Assembly: GCA_007753915.1 (NCBI GenBank) | Contig: CP036352.1 | Span: 1,550,001 to 1,614,000 of the forward strand | DNA: 64,000 bases | Origin: Phycisphaerae bacterium RAS2 | GTDB lineage: Bacteria; Planctomycetota; Phycisphaerae; UBA1845; UTPLA1 | Reading direction: 5' to 3' | Shown here: in pieces, positions 18,969 through 27,919 of the stretch | Numbering within the stretch: the stretch's first letter is position 1 | Layout of the letters: every line of letters starts with the position of its first letter | Notes under the pieces: generated by a model | Told to the model about the DNA's origin: nothing | The model's input: only the letters and a program-made list of their open reading frames with translations | Database searches by the model: none | Program-made: the position numbers and the translations under genes

Positions 18969-19979
18969 ATGATTCTAGGGATCGAAACATCGTGCGATGA
19001 AACGGCCGCGGCGGTTGTGGCGGGCGGTCGCGATGTTCGCTCCAACTTGATCGCCACCCAATATGACCTTCACTCCAAGTATGGCGGCGTCGTGCCGGAG
19101 CTGGCATCGCGCGCGCACCTTGAGCAACTCGACGCGTTGATTCAGGAGGCGCTTGCCGAGGCGCGCGTGACGCCGGCCGACCTCGAGGGCATCGCGGTGA
19201 CGGTTCGGCCGGGGTTGATCGGCTGCCTGCTGATCGGCGTGACGGCGGCCAAGGTGCTGGCATGGGCCTGGGGCAAGCCGCTGATCGGCGTGGACCACAT
19301 CGAGGCGCACGCGACGAGCGCGGCTATCGCACTGGATCACGATCCGTGGCCGGCGGTGTCGCTTGTGGTTTCGGGCGGGCACACGTCACTGTATCGTGTG
19401 GAGGACGAGAACTGCCTGACGCTGCTGGGCGCCACGGTGGACGATGCGGCGGGAGAAGCATTCGACAAGGTGGCGAGCATCCTGAAGCTGGGATACCCCG
19501 GCGGTCCGGTCGTGGACGCGCGAGCGCGTTCGGGCGATCCGGGGCGCGTGCGGTTTCCGCGGTCGATGCCGGGCGACGGATTGGACTTTTCGTTCAGCGG
19601 ATTGAAGACCGCTGTCTTGTACCACGTTCACGGACCGGGGCGCACGTCCGGCGGACTGGAGCGATTGACCGGGCAGGACGTGGATGACGTGTGCGCGGCG
19701 TTTTCGGCGGCCGTCGTGGATGTGCTCGTGGAACGCTCGATGCAGGCGCTGGACCGAACCGGGCTGCGCACGCTGCTCTTGGGCGGCGGCGTGGCGGCGA
19801 ATTCGATGCTGCGGCAGCGACTGTCGGAGCGGTGCCGGGAACGCGGCGTGACGCTGCATGTGACGCCTCCGGTTTATTGCACGGACAACGCGGCGATGAT
19901 CGCGGCGCAAGGCCATCGGCTCTTGGTTCGCGGACGGCGGGACGATTATCGAATGACGGCATCGGCAAGCCGCGGTTGA
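18969..19979 (+). CDS. tsaD: tRNA N6-adenosine threonylcarbamoyltransferase
   Basis: A 336-aa ASKHA-fold enzyme that transfers the threonylcarbamoyl group from TC-AMP to A37 of ANN-decoding tRNAs, with TsaB and TsaE. Motifs are MILGIETSCDETAAAVV at the N-terminus, the metal-binding HIEAH, VVSGGHTSLY, FDKVASILKLGYPGGP, FSFSGLKTA and LGGGVAANSMLR. Length is normal. The other Tsa genes are not in the window. Confidence 0.96.
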   Translation: MILGIETSCDETAAAVVAGGRDVRSNLIATQYDLHSKYGGVVPELASRAHLEQLDALIQEALAEARVTPADLEGIAVTVRPGLIGCLLIGVTAAKVLAWAWGKPLIGVDHIEAHATSAAIALDHDPWPAVSLVVSGGHTSLYRVEDENCLTLLGATVDDAAGEAFDKVASILKLGYPGGPVVDARARSGDPGRVRFPRSMPGDGLDFSFSGLKTAVLYHVHGPGRTSGGLERLTGQDVDDVCAAFSAAVVDVLVERSMQALDRTGLRTLLLGGGVAANSMLRQRLSERCRERGVTLHVTPPVYCTDNAAMIAAQGHRLLVRGRRDDYRMTASASRG

Positions 19980-20245
19980 TCGGGCCAGGACGGGTTCGAG
20001 AGGGGCTAAACGGTTGAACCGACGGAAGATACGACGTACAATCCACTGAAACCGCGACGAAGACCTTCCAGGCGGACACGGAGTTGTCGGGGTGCGAGGC
20101 GGCCTGTTGTCCGGTAGCATGGATCCTGCGGCAGCAACGACGGACGACGAGTGCAGGTTGCTCATGGGTGGATGAGCGCGGCGGGTGGTCGCCGCCACGC
20201 GTCCGCGAAGACAAACCAGACTTCGAGGCAGCTCAAGACGATCGC

Positions 20246-21967
20246 ATGGCTAAGAAGCGCAAGAAGCTCGGTGAGATCCTACAGGAGCAGGGGCTGCTGT
20301 CGCGCGAGGACGCGGACCGGGCGGCTGTTTACGCGAGCAACAACCAGAAGCGCATCGGCGAAGCGCTGATCGAGCTGGAGATCGCCTCGGAGGACGATGT
20401 TTACAAAGCGCTCGCGAACCAGCATGGACTGGAATACGTCGAAATCACGAAGGGGCTGATCCCTCCCGAAGTGCTGGCCCTCGTGCCGGACAAGATATGC
20501 AAGCACAACCTGATCCTTCCGCTGGCGAGCGAGAACGGTCACATGAAAGTGATCATTCACGACCCGCTCGATCTCGACACGCTGGACATGCTGCGGTTTC
20601 GCCTGGGCGTGAGCGAGGTCATTCCCGTCATCTCGCCCCGGTCGCGCATCAAAGCGTACATCGACAAGTATCTTTCCGGCGCGGAGCGGTCGCTCGACGA
20701 GTTGTCGCGCAGTCTGGATGCCTCGGTCGACGCCTCGCTGGATCAGGACGCGCGCGGAGCCAAGAAGACCTCGGCGGCCGACGAAGACCCCGACGCTCCC
20801 ATCATCAAACTCATCAACATGATGATCAGCGAGGCCGTGCGAACGCGAGCCAGCGACATTCACGTCGAGCCGATGAACGACCGCGTGCGCGTCCGGTATC
20901 GCGTGGACGGCGTCTGCCTCGAACGGGAAAACGTGCCCAAGCGCCTGCAGAACGCCGTGACCACGCGCATGAAAATCATGGCCGGCGTGGACATCGCCGA
21001 GAAGCGCGTGCCGCAGGACGGTCGCATCAAGATGCGCATCAGCGGCAAGGACGTCGACTTTCGCGTGAGCTGCTGCCCGGCGGTGCACGGCGAGTCGATC
21101 GTGCTTCGTATCTTGCGGCCTGATTCCGCGGCCGTCGGCGTGCAGCAATTGGGCTTCGAGACAGACGACTACGAGCGATTCACGAAGATCATTTCGCGGC
21201 CGAACGGCATGTTCCTTGTGACCGGTCCGACCGGCTCCGGCAAGACGACCACGCTCTACGCCGCGCTGCAGGAACTGAATCGACCCGACAAGAAGATCAT
21301 CACCGCCGAAGACCCGGTTGAGTACGTGTTCCCCGGCATGAACCAGTGCCAGGTGCGCGAGGACATCGGCCTGGGGTTCGACAAGATTCTGCGTTCGATG
21401 TTGCGCCAGGCACCGAACATCATCCTCGTCGGTGAAATCCGCGATCTGTCGGTCGGCGAGATCGCTGTGCAGGCCGCCCTCACCGGTCACCTTGTGTTTT
21501 CGACGCTGCACACGAACGACGCCCCCAGCGCCCTGACGCGACTGACGGACATGGGCATCAAGCCGTTCCTGATCGCGAGCAGCGTGCAGGCGATCATGGC
21601 CCAGCGCCTCGTGCGCATCCTCTGCAAGGAGTGCCGCCAGCCCGACACGAATCCCGATCCCATCCAGTTGAAACTCTGCGGTTTCAAGCCCGGGCAACTG
21701 GAGGGCAAGACCATCTATCGCCCCGGCGGATGCTCGGCCTGCAGCAACACGGGGTACCGCGGCCGGCGCGGCATTTTTGAGATGCTTCTCATGAACAGCG
21801 AGCTGCGTGAGCTGGCGTTCAACCGGGCCTCGGTCACGCAGGTGCGCCGTGCGGCCAAGGCCACGGGCATGCGCACCTTGCTGGAGGACGGGCAGCGCAA
21901 GATTCTCGCCGGATCGACATCCGTCGAGGAGATCCTCCGCATCGCACAGGACGAGGTCAGCGGCTGA
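20246..21967 (+). CDS. Type IV pilus / type II secretion ATPase, PilB/GspE family (first copy)
   Basis: A 573-aa hexameric extension/secretion ATPase. An N-terminal MshEN/GspE-N domain (residues 1-150) leads to the core with Walker A GPTGSGKTTTL, the Asp box around TAEDPVEY, Walker B IILVGEIRD, and the His box TGHLVFSTLHTND. A four-Cys zinc site follows (CKEC ... CSAC), the PilB/GspE hallmark absent from PilT. I start at ATG 20246 (MAKKRKKLGEILQEQG). A pilT-like gene and a second PilB/GspE gene follow on the same strand. Confidence 0.93.
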   Translation: MAKKRKKLGEILQEQGLLSREDADRAAVYASNNQKRIGEALIELEIASEDDVYKALANQHGLEYVEITKGLIPPEVLALVPDKICKHNLILPLASENGHMKVIIHDPLDLDTLDMLRFRLGVSEVIPVISPRSRIKAYIDKYLSGAERSLDELSRSLDASVDASLDQDARGAKKTSAADEDPDAPIIKLINMMISEAVRTRASDIHVEPMNDRVRVRYRVDGVCLERENVPKRLQNAVTTRMKIMAGVDIAEKRVPQDGRIKMRISGKDVDFRVSCCPAVHGESIVLRILRPDSAAVGVQQLGFETDDYERFTKIISRPNGMFLVTGPTGSGKTTTLYAALQELNRPDKKIITAEDPVEYVFPGMNQCQVREDIGLGFDKILRSMLRQAPNIILVGEIRDLSVGEIAVQAALTGHLVFSTLHTNDAPSALTRLTDMGIKPFLIASSVQAIMAQRLVRILCKECRQPDTNPDPIQLKLCGFKPGQLEGKTIYRPGGCSACSNTGYRGRRGIFEMLLMNSELRELAFNRASVTQVRRAAKATGMRTLLEDGQRKILAGSTSVEEILRIAQDEVSG

Positions 21968-22023
21968 CGGGATTTGGATCACTAAACCAGCATGAACGCG
22001 GGCGACGGACCCGGTAAGCATCC

Positions 22024-23169
22024 ATGGCAACGATTCACATTGACCGTTTGTTGGAGACCTGCATCAAGAAGGGCGGGTCGGACATCCATATTTCCGTCGG
22101 AAGGCCGCCGGTCATTCGACTGCATGGTCGATTGCGCCAGCTCGAGACAAAGGTGCTCGAGCCGGAAGACTGTGTCGCGCTGATGAAGTCCATCACGCCC
22201 GACCGCAATCAACAGGAGCTGCAAGAGGAAGGCGGCACCGACTTCGGCTTTGCCTTCGGCGATGCAGGCCGTTTTCGTGTTGCCGTCTTTCGACAGAAGG
22301 GCAACATATCCATCGTCCTGCGTCTGATTCCCAGCCGGTTTCTGTCGTTTGAAGACATCGGTCTGCCGCCCATCTGTCGCGCCCTGTGTCGCCGGCCGCG
22401 CGGATTGTTTCTCGTCACGGGGCCGACCGGCTCCGGAAAGACGACCACGCTCGCGTCGATGTTGAACTACATCAACAACGAGATGGATCGCCACATCGTG
22501 ACGGTCGAGGACCCGATCGAGTATTACCATCAGCACAAGAAGAGCCTGATCAATCAGCGCGAAGTGGGGAACGACGTTCCCAGCTTTGCCGAAGCGCTTC
22601 GGCGCGTGCTGCGACAGGACCCGGACGTCATCCTCGTCGGTGAAATGCGCGACTTGGAGACGATCTCCAATGCCATCCTCGCGGCCGAAACCGGCCACTT
22701 GGTCTTCTCCACGCTGCATACTACGGGTTGTCAGGGAACGGTGAATCGTATCATCGATGCCTTCCCGCACGAGCAGCAGGATCAGATTCGCGTGCAGCTT
22801 TCGACCTCGCTGATCGCCGTGTTGAGCCAGGCCCTCATGCCGCGCAAGCCGTCGGGCATGGTCGCGGCGTACGAGTTCATGGTCGTGACGCCCGCCATCG
22901 CGAACCTGATCCGTGAGAACAAAACCTTCCGCATCGATTCGGCCATTCAGACCGGCAAGAAGTACGGCATGCAGTTGCTCGATGAGCACCTGTGGTCGCT
23001 GTATGAGCGAGGCTTGATCGAGGCCGATGAAATGCTCGACAAGGCGCGCCACGCATCGGAACTTCAGGAGAAGCTGGAAAAGGCCGGCAAGCTGCACGAG
23101 GCCGGCGATGCGATGATCACGCTCAAGGACGAAGCCGCCGGCGCCGAGGGCGAAAAGGGCAAGGAATAG
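22024..23169 (+). CDS. pilT: Twitching motility / pilus retraction ATPase, PilT family
   Basis: A 381-aa retraction ATPase. The N-terminus lacks a GspE-N domain and starts directly with the PAS-like N-domain (GGSDIHISVGRPPVIRLHG). Motifs are Walker A GPTGSGKTTTLASML, Walker B ILVGEMRD, the His box AETGHLVFSTLHTTG, and the PilT signature RIIDAFPHEQQDQIRVQL. There is no zinc tetracysteine. The last 30 residues are a charged tail. It lies between two PilB/GspE genes, 56 bp after the first and 76 bp before the second. Confidence 0.92.
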   Translation: MATIHIDRLLETCIKKGGSDIHISVGRPPVIRLHGRLRQLETKVLEPEDCVALMKSITPDRNQQELQEEGGTDFGFAFGDAGRFRVAVFRQKGNISIVLRLIPSRFLSFEDIGLPPICRALCRRPRGLFLVTGPTGSGKTTTLASMLNYINNEMDRHIVTVEDPIEYYHQHKKSLINQREVGNDVPSFAEALRRVLRQDPDVILVGEMRDLETISNAILAAETGHLVFSTLHTTGCQGTVNRIIDAFPHEQQDQIRVQLSTSLIAVLSQALMPRKPSGMVAAYEFMVVTPAIANLIRENKTFRIDSAIQTGKKYGMQLLDEHLWSLYERGLIEADEMLDKARHASELQEKLEKAGKLHEAGDAMITLKDEAAGAEGEKGKE

Positions 23170-23245
23170 CAAACGTAGAGTCATTGGACTTGATACCGCC
23201 GGCGGCCGCTCGATGCGGTCCATCCGGCGATGATGGAAATGCGAT

Positions 23246-24997
23246 ATGTCCGCTGCCGCACCTGCACCATCGACACGCGAGTTCAAGGGTCGCCTCCTGG
23301 GGCGCATCCTCATCAAAATGGGGAAGGTCAATCGCACGCAGGTGCATGAGGCCCTGGGCGTGCAGAAGACCAAGCGCGGCCCGCTCGGCCAGATTCTCAT
23401 CGACCTGGGCTACATCACCGAGGCCGATCTGAAACTCGCCCTCGCCGCGCAGATCGGCATGGAGCCGATCAACCTCGATGCGATGGACGTGCAGGCCGAC
23501 GTGGTCAAGCTCGTTCCGAACCAGATGGCCAATACCTATCGCATCATTCCCGTTGCCTACGATTCGGCTTCGAACACATTGAGCGTCGCCATCGCCTCGC
23601 CCGACAACTTCCAGGCGACCGACGATCTCCAGAAGCTGCTGGGCTACAACATCCGCCCGATGATCGCGTCGGAAGATCAGATCGCGACCGGGTTGAATCG
23701 GTATTACCCCGAAGGCTCGGCCCAGTCGATCAACGACCTGCTCACCGAGATCGGCGGCGACGCGGAGCTGTCCAAGTTCGAGGGTCGCGGCGAATCCATC
23801 GACCTGGAAGAGCTGAAAGAGCTGGTCAACACCAACCCGGTCAAGCAGCTGCTCAACCTCGTGCTGCTGCGAGCGATTCAGGACCACTCCAGCGACATCC
23901 ACTTCGAGCCGTTCGAGAATGAATACAAACTGCGCTATCGAATCGACGGCGTGTTGTACGAGATGGTCCCGCCGCAGCGATTCCTGGCCATGGCCATCGC
24001 CAGCCGCATCAAGGTTATGGCGAACCTCGACATTGCCGAGCGCCGCCTGCCGCAGGACGGTCGCATCAGCCTCACCGTCGCCGGCAACCCGGTGGACCTC
24101 CGCGTCGCTGTTCTGCCGACCCTGTTCGGCGAGTCGGTCGTGTTGCGTATTCTCGACCGCAGCAACGTGCAGCTCGACATCGACCGCATCGGCATGCGCG
24201 AGGACGATCTGAACGTTCTCAAGCAACTCATCAATCGCCCGCACGGCATCGTCATCAACACCGGCCCGACCGGCTCCGGCAAGACGACGACGCTCTACGC
24301 ATGCCTGAATCACCTGAACTCGCCCGATACCAAGATTCTCACCGCCGAGGACCCGGTCGAATACGACATCGACGGCATCATCCAGTGCCAGGTGAACGTC
24401 GACACGGGCATGACGTTCGCCCGCGCCCTGCGCAGCTTTCTGCGACAGGACCCGGACGTGATCCTCGTCGGTGAAATCCGCGACCTGGAGACGGCCCAGA
24501 TCGCCATTCAATCCTCACTCACGGGCCACCTAGTCTTCTCCACGCTGCACACCAACGACGCGCCGTCGGCCGTTGCCCGCTTGCTCGATCTGGGCGTCGA
24601 GCCGTTTCTGATCACCGCGACATTCGAGGCCGTCGTGGCGCAGCGCCTCGCGCGGCGCGTGTGTAAGAACTGCAAGCAGCCCTACACGCCGACGCCCGAG
24701 CAGCTCATGGAATTGCAGCTTCGCCCGGAGGACGTCGAGGGTCGCACGTTCTACTTCGGCGCCGGCTGTGACTATTGCAACGGCACCGGCTATCGCGGCC
24801 GCGTCGGTATTTTTGAGACGATGGTCTTTAATGAAGAAATCCGCGACTTGGTCATGAACAACGCCTCGACCGGCCTGCTCCGCGAGGCCGCCCAGCGCAA
24901 CGGCATGCGCACCCTGCGCGAGAGCGGCCTGCTGGCCATTTATGACGGTGTCACGACAATTGAAGAAGTCGTGAAGGAGACGGTGCTGACGGAGTAG
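23246..24997 (+). CDS. Type IV pilus / type II secretion ATPase, PilB/GspE family (second copy)
   Basis: A 583-aa PilB/GspE ATPase, clearly a divergent paralog of the gene at 20246. The N-terminal MshEN domain (LGRILIKMGKVNRTQVHEAL) leads to Walker A GPTGSGKTTTLYA, TAEDPVEYDI, Walker B ILVGEIRDLETAQIA, and the zinc cysteines CKNC ... CDYC. The sequence RQDPDVILVGEIRD is closer to classical PilB than the first copy's RQAPNIILVGEIRD. One copy may serve pili and the other a type II secretion system; which is which cannot be decided here. Confidence 0.93.
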   Translation: MSAAAPAPSTREFKGRLLGRILIKMGKVNRTQVHEALGVQKTKRGPLGQILIDLGYITEADLKLALAAQIGMEPINLDAMDVQADVVKLVPNQMANTYRIIPVAYDSASNTLSVAIASPDNFQATDDLQKLLGYNIRPMIASEDQIATGLNRYYPEGSAQSINDLLTEIGGDAELSKFEGRGESIDLEELKELVNTNPVKQLLNLVLLRAIQDHSSDIHFEPFENEYKLRYRIDGVLYEMVPPQRFLAMAIASRIKVMANLDIAERRLPQDGRISLTVAGNPVDLRVAVLPTLFGESVVLRILDRSNVQLDIDRIGMREDDLNVLKQLINRPHGIVINTGPTGSGKTTTLYACLNHLNSPDTKILTAEDPVEYDIDGIIQCQVNVDTGMTFARALRSFLRQDPDVILVGEIRDLETAQIAIQSSLTGHLVFSTLHTNDAPSAVARLLDLGVEPFLITATFEAVVAQRLARRVCKNCKQPYTPTPEQLMELQLRPEDVEGRTFYFGAGCDYCNGTGYRGRVGIFETMVFNEEIRDLVMNNASTGLLREAAQRNGMRTLRESGLLAIYDGVTTIEEVVKETVLTE

Positions 24998-25136
24998 GGG
25001 GCGCGGCCGGGGCGGGGGTCCAAGAGGGGGCCGGGGTCGGGCTGCCGTTGCAATAAGCAATGGCCAATTCTCGAAGGCGTTCGCTCCAATTCGCCACTTC
25101 TTGAAGCCGTGGCACACATCGCCGACGCGCGGCATA

Positions 25137-26615
25137 TCAACAGCGTTGTCGTAGCTTTTGCAGCAAGATGCCGGTCTGCACGCCGCACAGGACGAGGCCC
25201 CAGCAGAACAGGCCGCCGTCGAGGAGCCTCTCCGCGGCGTCGTCGCCGATGAGTCCTTCGCTGCCGACAACGAGCAGGAAAAGCTGCGCCACCAAGCCGC
25301 CGACGAACCAGGCCCGGAATCGGTCGGTCCAGTCGATGGTGACGAGAACATACCAGACGGCGATGAACACAAGCGGCAGCGTCGTCGCGTGATGCTTCCA
25401 CGTGCGCTCGCTCATCAGCAGCATGGCGACGAGGACGACGGAGAATTCCAGCCACAGGGCGGGGTTGGTACGCGTGCGAGTCGGCGAAGAAGAGTGAGAC
25501 GATCCACCTTCACCCCAACCCTCTCCCTTAGAGGGCGATGGCGTTTCAATTGAGCCGGAAGTCGCCATTTGTTTCGCCCGGCAGAGCCACGCCAGCGCGA
25601 GAAGGATGCTTAGCGAAATCATCGGACGAAGGAGTCGACCCACGGCGGTGGCGGGGCGGGCCATGTCTTCCATACCGGCTTGCAAGGCGCGCTGAGTGGG
25701 CATGTGTTCGATGGAGAGAATCCCCGCGTTACCGAGTATGCGCAGGAGCGTGCCGTACAGCGACTGGTTGGCGATTTCAATCGTCGCGAAGCCCTCCAGT
25801 GCGTAGGGCCGGGCGAGCATGTCGAACCAGGTGCGCAGCCATTCGATGTTTGTTTCGAATCCAATCGTCAGGCCGGGCAGGAGAAGGAGCAGCACGGCGA
25901 GCGCGACGAGCGTCGCCGCGACAACCCGCCATTGACGTTTGTAGAGGAAATAGACGAGCAGCAATCCGGGCGTGATTTTTGTCACGATGGCCAGCGCGAC
26001 AAACACGCCAGCGGCCGCGTCACGCCCGCGCACGAAACAGCCCCACGCCAGCGCGAGCCAGATGAGCATGAAAAGGTTCAGATTGCCGTGCTGGATGTCG
26101 GAGATGACCGGTCGAATGGAGAATGCCGCCGCGACGAGAAGCACGCCGATGGGCACGGCGCGGCCGGTCGTGCGAAACCCAGAGACAAAATAGGCCATCG
26201 CGCCGAAGAAACCGACAAGCTTCGCGATGGACCACGCGACGCCCGCGCCGAAGTAGCCGAGCTTGGCGAGCGGGGCAGCGGCGAGCAGCACCGGCGGTGT
26301 CGTCGGGAACCAGTGGCCGTAGCCGTAGGGGTTGGCGGCGTCTTTGCCCTCGAACACAAGTTCCATGGTGGGGAGCCAGCGACCCAGGGCCGTGCGATGG
26401 CGCGAGCCTTCGGCCCGGAACAGGCTCGAATCGATTTCCTGGATGCGTTTGCAGAACTGGACCGTGGGGACGACCAGGGCAGCCAACAGGCCGATAGCGA
26501 GGGCGATTCGCACGTATGGCGTGTCAAGGTACTGCCGGTCGAAGCGGCCCAGAAGCGTCTTCTGATAAGGGTCGGTCTGGGGCGGCTGCGGGGCGTATTC
26601 AGCAGGTGTCGGCAT
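25137..26615 (-). CDS. Membrane glycosyltransferase, GT87 family (DUF2029)
   Basis: A 492-aa polytopic protein with about ten hydrophobic segments, resembling DUF2029/GT87 polyprenyl-phosphate mannosyltransferases. Family-like features are the early loop ANPYGYGHWFPTTPPVLL, SDIQHGNLNLFMLIWLALAW, and a VTKITPGLLLVYFLYKRQW segment. A cytoplasmic or periplasmic loop around plus-strand 25500-25545 carries SPSKGEGWGEGG, the translation of a dispersed repeat. It starts 67 bp from a divergent outer-membrane gene. Confidence 0.75.
   Translation of the reverse strand: MPTPAEYAPQPPQTDPYQKTLLGRFDRQYLDTPYVRIALAIGLLAALVVPTVQFCKRIQEIDSSLFRAEGSRHRTALGRWLPTMELVFEGKDAANPYGYGHWFPTTPPVLLAAAPLAKLGYFGAGVAWSIAKLVGFFGAMAYFVSGFRTTGRAVPIGVLLVAAAFSIRPVISDIQHGNLNLFMLIWLALAWGCFVRGRDAAAGVFVALAIVTKITPGLLLVYFLYKRQWRVVAATLVALAVLLLLLPGLTIGFETNIEWLRTWFDMLARPYALEGFATIEIANQSLYGTLLRILGNAGILSIEHMPTQRALQAGMEDMARPATAVGRLLRPMISLSILLALAWLCRAKQMATSGSIETPSPSKGEGWGEGGSSHSSSPTRTRTNPALWLEFSVVLVAMLLMSERTWKHHATTLPLVFIAVWYVLVTIDWTDRFRAWFVGGLVAQLFLLVVGSEGLIGDDAAERLLDGGLFCWGLVLCGVQTGILLQKLRQRC
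25505..25545. repeat. Dispersed repeat inside the GT87 gene (CCCTCTCCCTT...AGAGGG)
   Basis: CCCTCT (25519-25524) pairs with AGAGGG (25530-25535) and is preceded by CACCCCAACC. On the coding strand it reads SPSKGEGWGEGG, a string I recall from many unrelated bacterial ORFs that carry this repeat. It adds residues without a frameshift. Confidence 0.6.
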
Positions 26616-26641
26616 AGTGCGAATTTCCCGGCGGCGGGGGC

Positions 26642-26679
26642 TTGACAGCTGATCGTCGCCGATGTAGCCTTGGCTACAT
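26642..26679 (+). promoter_or_regulatory. Promoter with overlapping 18-bp palindromic operator
   Basis: A perfect TTGACA (-35) lies at 26642-26647. Exactly 17 bp further is TAGCCT (26665-26670) as a poor -10. The perfect inverted repeat ATGTAGCC-TT-GGCTACAT (26662-26679) covers the -10. The ATG at 26683 is only 4 bp beyond the palindrome, so the transcript would be nearly leaderless. A repressor binding site is the natural reading; the regulator is unknown. Confidence 0.5.
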
Positions 26680-26682
26680 ATT

Positions 26683-27636
26683 ATGGCGACGGATACTTTT
26701 CCACGTGCGTTTCAAGCTTTCGGACTTGCCGCGATGGCAAGCCTCTGCCTCACTGTATGCGCGGCGGCGCAGGATGCAACGGACGGCTCGGTCTCCGCGC
26801 CGCCGGCGGAGCAGTCGTCCAGCCGCGAGAAGGCGGAGCAGCAAGCCGCGACGCCCTCGCGCAACTTCCTCGGGCTGGAAGCCGATCCGTTCGACGGGCC
26901 GATTGTGACCGATCGGCCGGATTTCACCGAGGCGACGGCCGTGATGCCGCGCGGGCGCGTGCAGTTGGAAAGCGGCTACACCTTCACGGCGAACGACGAC
27001 GATGGCGTGCGGTCGGCGGATCATCTCTTCCCGGAGTATCTGCTGCGCGTGGGTGTCGTGAAGGATGTCGAACTGCGTTTTGTGTGGCTGGGCATGTCGC
27101 TGACCGAGAGCATGTTCGGCGAAGTGAATGATGCCGGCCGGCGCGTGCGATCAATCGATCATCAGGATGGCGCGACGGACATGTCGGTGGGCACGAAGTT
27201 TCATATTGCCGATGCGGACGGGCTCATGCCCGATTTAAGCATGATCGCCGAACTGGGTGTGCCGACGGGAACCGACAACAAGACGGCCGGCGACGTGGAA
27301 CCGGGCGTCAAACTGCTGTGGGCATACGCTCTGACGGAGCGGCTTTCGCTGGCGGGCAATTTGAACTTCGCCGTGCTGATGAGCGAGCGGGGGCGATTCG
27401 TGCAGCCGGCGGCGTCGCTCACGCTGGGCTACGCGCTGGCGGAAGGCGTCGGGACGTACGTGGAATACTTCGGGTTGTATCCGAATGACCGCGGGACCGA
27501 TGCGGCGCACTACGCGAACGGCGGGTTTACGTTTCTGATTACCGACGACGTGCAGTTGGACATTCGCAGCGGCGTCGGGCTGAACCATGAGGCCGATGAC
27601 TTCTTTACGGGCGTGGGCCTGTCGTTTCGATTCTGA
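26683..27636 (+). CDS. Outer-membrane channel-like protein (MetA/phenol-degradation transporter family)
   Basis: A 317-aa protein with a signal peptide (about 30 residues, ending CAAAQ) and alternating beta strands ending in a C-terminal aromatic residue (VGLSFRF), as in outer-membrane barrels. The segments IVTDRPDFTEATAVMPRG and VQLESGYTFT match the start of the Phenol_MetA_deg family. Proteins of this family are widespread and rarely characterised; a role in uptake of small molecules is only a guess. A 43-aa hydrophobic peptide gene follows 47 bp downstream. Confidence 0.75.
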   Translation: MATDTFPRAFQAFGLAAMASLCLTVCAAAQDATDGSVSAPPAEQSSSREKAEQQAATPSRNFLGLEADPFDGPIVTDRPDFTEATAVMPRGRVQLESGYTFTANDDDGVRSADHLFPEYLLRVGVVKDVELRFVWLGMSLTESMFGEVNDAGRRVRSIDHQDGATDMSVGTKFHIADADGLMPDLSMIAELGVPTGTDNKTAGDVEPGVKLLWAYALTERLSLAGNLNFAVLMSERGRFVQPAASLTLGYALAEGVGTYVEYFGLYPNDRGTDAAHYANGGFTFLITDDVQLDIRSGVGLNHEADDFFTGVGLSFRF

Positions 27637-27683
27637 CACGAAGCAGGGCGCAGGTCGCCCTCGCCAATTGGGAGAACCGAGAA

Positions 27684-27815
27684 ATGAACTTCGCGCTGGA
27701 TCTGATCTTCACGTCGTTTCAGGGAATCTTTGTCAACGTCTTCACGGCGATCTTCCAGGTACCGCTGGACATCATCACCGCCATCCTGACGGCGATCTTT
27801 GTCCCGGCGGCGTGA
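27684..27815 (+). CDS. Small hydrophobic peptide, 43 aa
   Basis: ATG at 27684 is preceded by GGGAGAA at good spacing. The product begins MNFALDLIFTSFQGIFVNVF and ends in IFVPAA, with one continuous amphipathic or membrane-spanning stretch containing Asp residues and no Cys, Lys or Arg. It shares orientation with the outer-membrane gene upstream, 47 bp away. It resembles no family I know. A second peptide of similar character lies at 52418. It could be a membrane-embedded modulator or a toxin-like peptide; this is speculation. Confidence 0.55.
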   Translation: MNFALDLIFTSFQGIFVNVFTAIFQVPLDIITAILTAIFVPAA

Positions 27816-27919
27816 TAGCAAAGCGACCGTTCCGCGGGCAATCGAACCACGACGATGGCACTCGTCGGCTCTCGATCGCTTGCACGATCGGCTCGTTGGG
27901 GAGCGATGGATTGGGGCGA

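Noticed and set aside
20279-22030. 583-codon minus-strand frame opposite the first PilB gene
   Set aside because: Shadow frame of a gene with intact Walker and zinc motifs.
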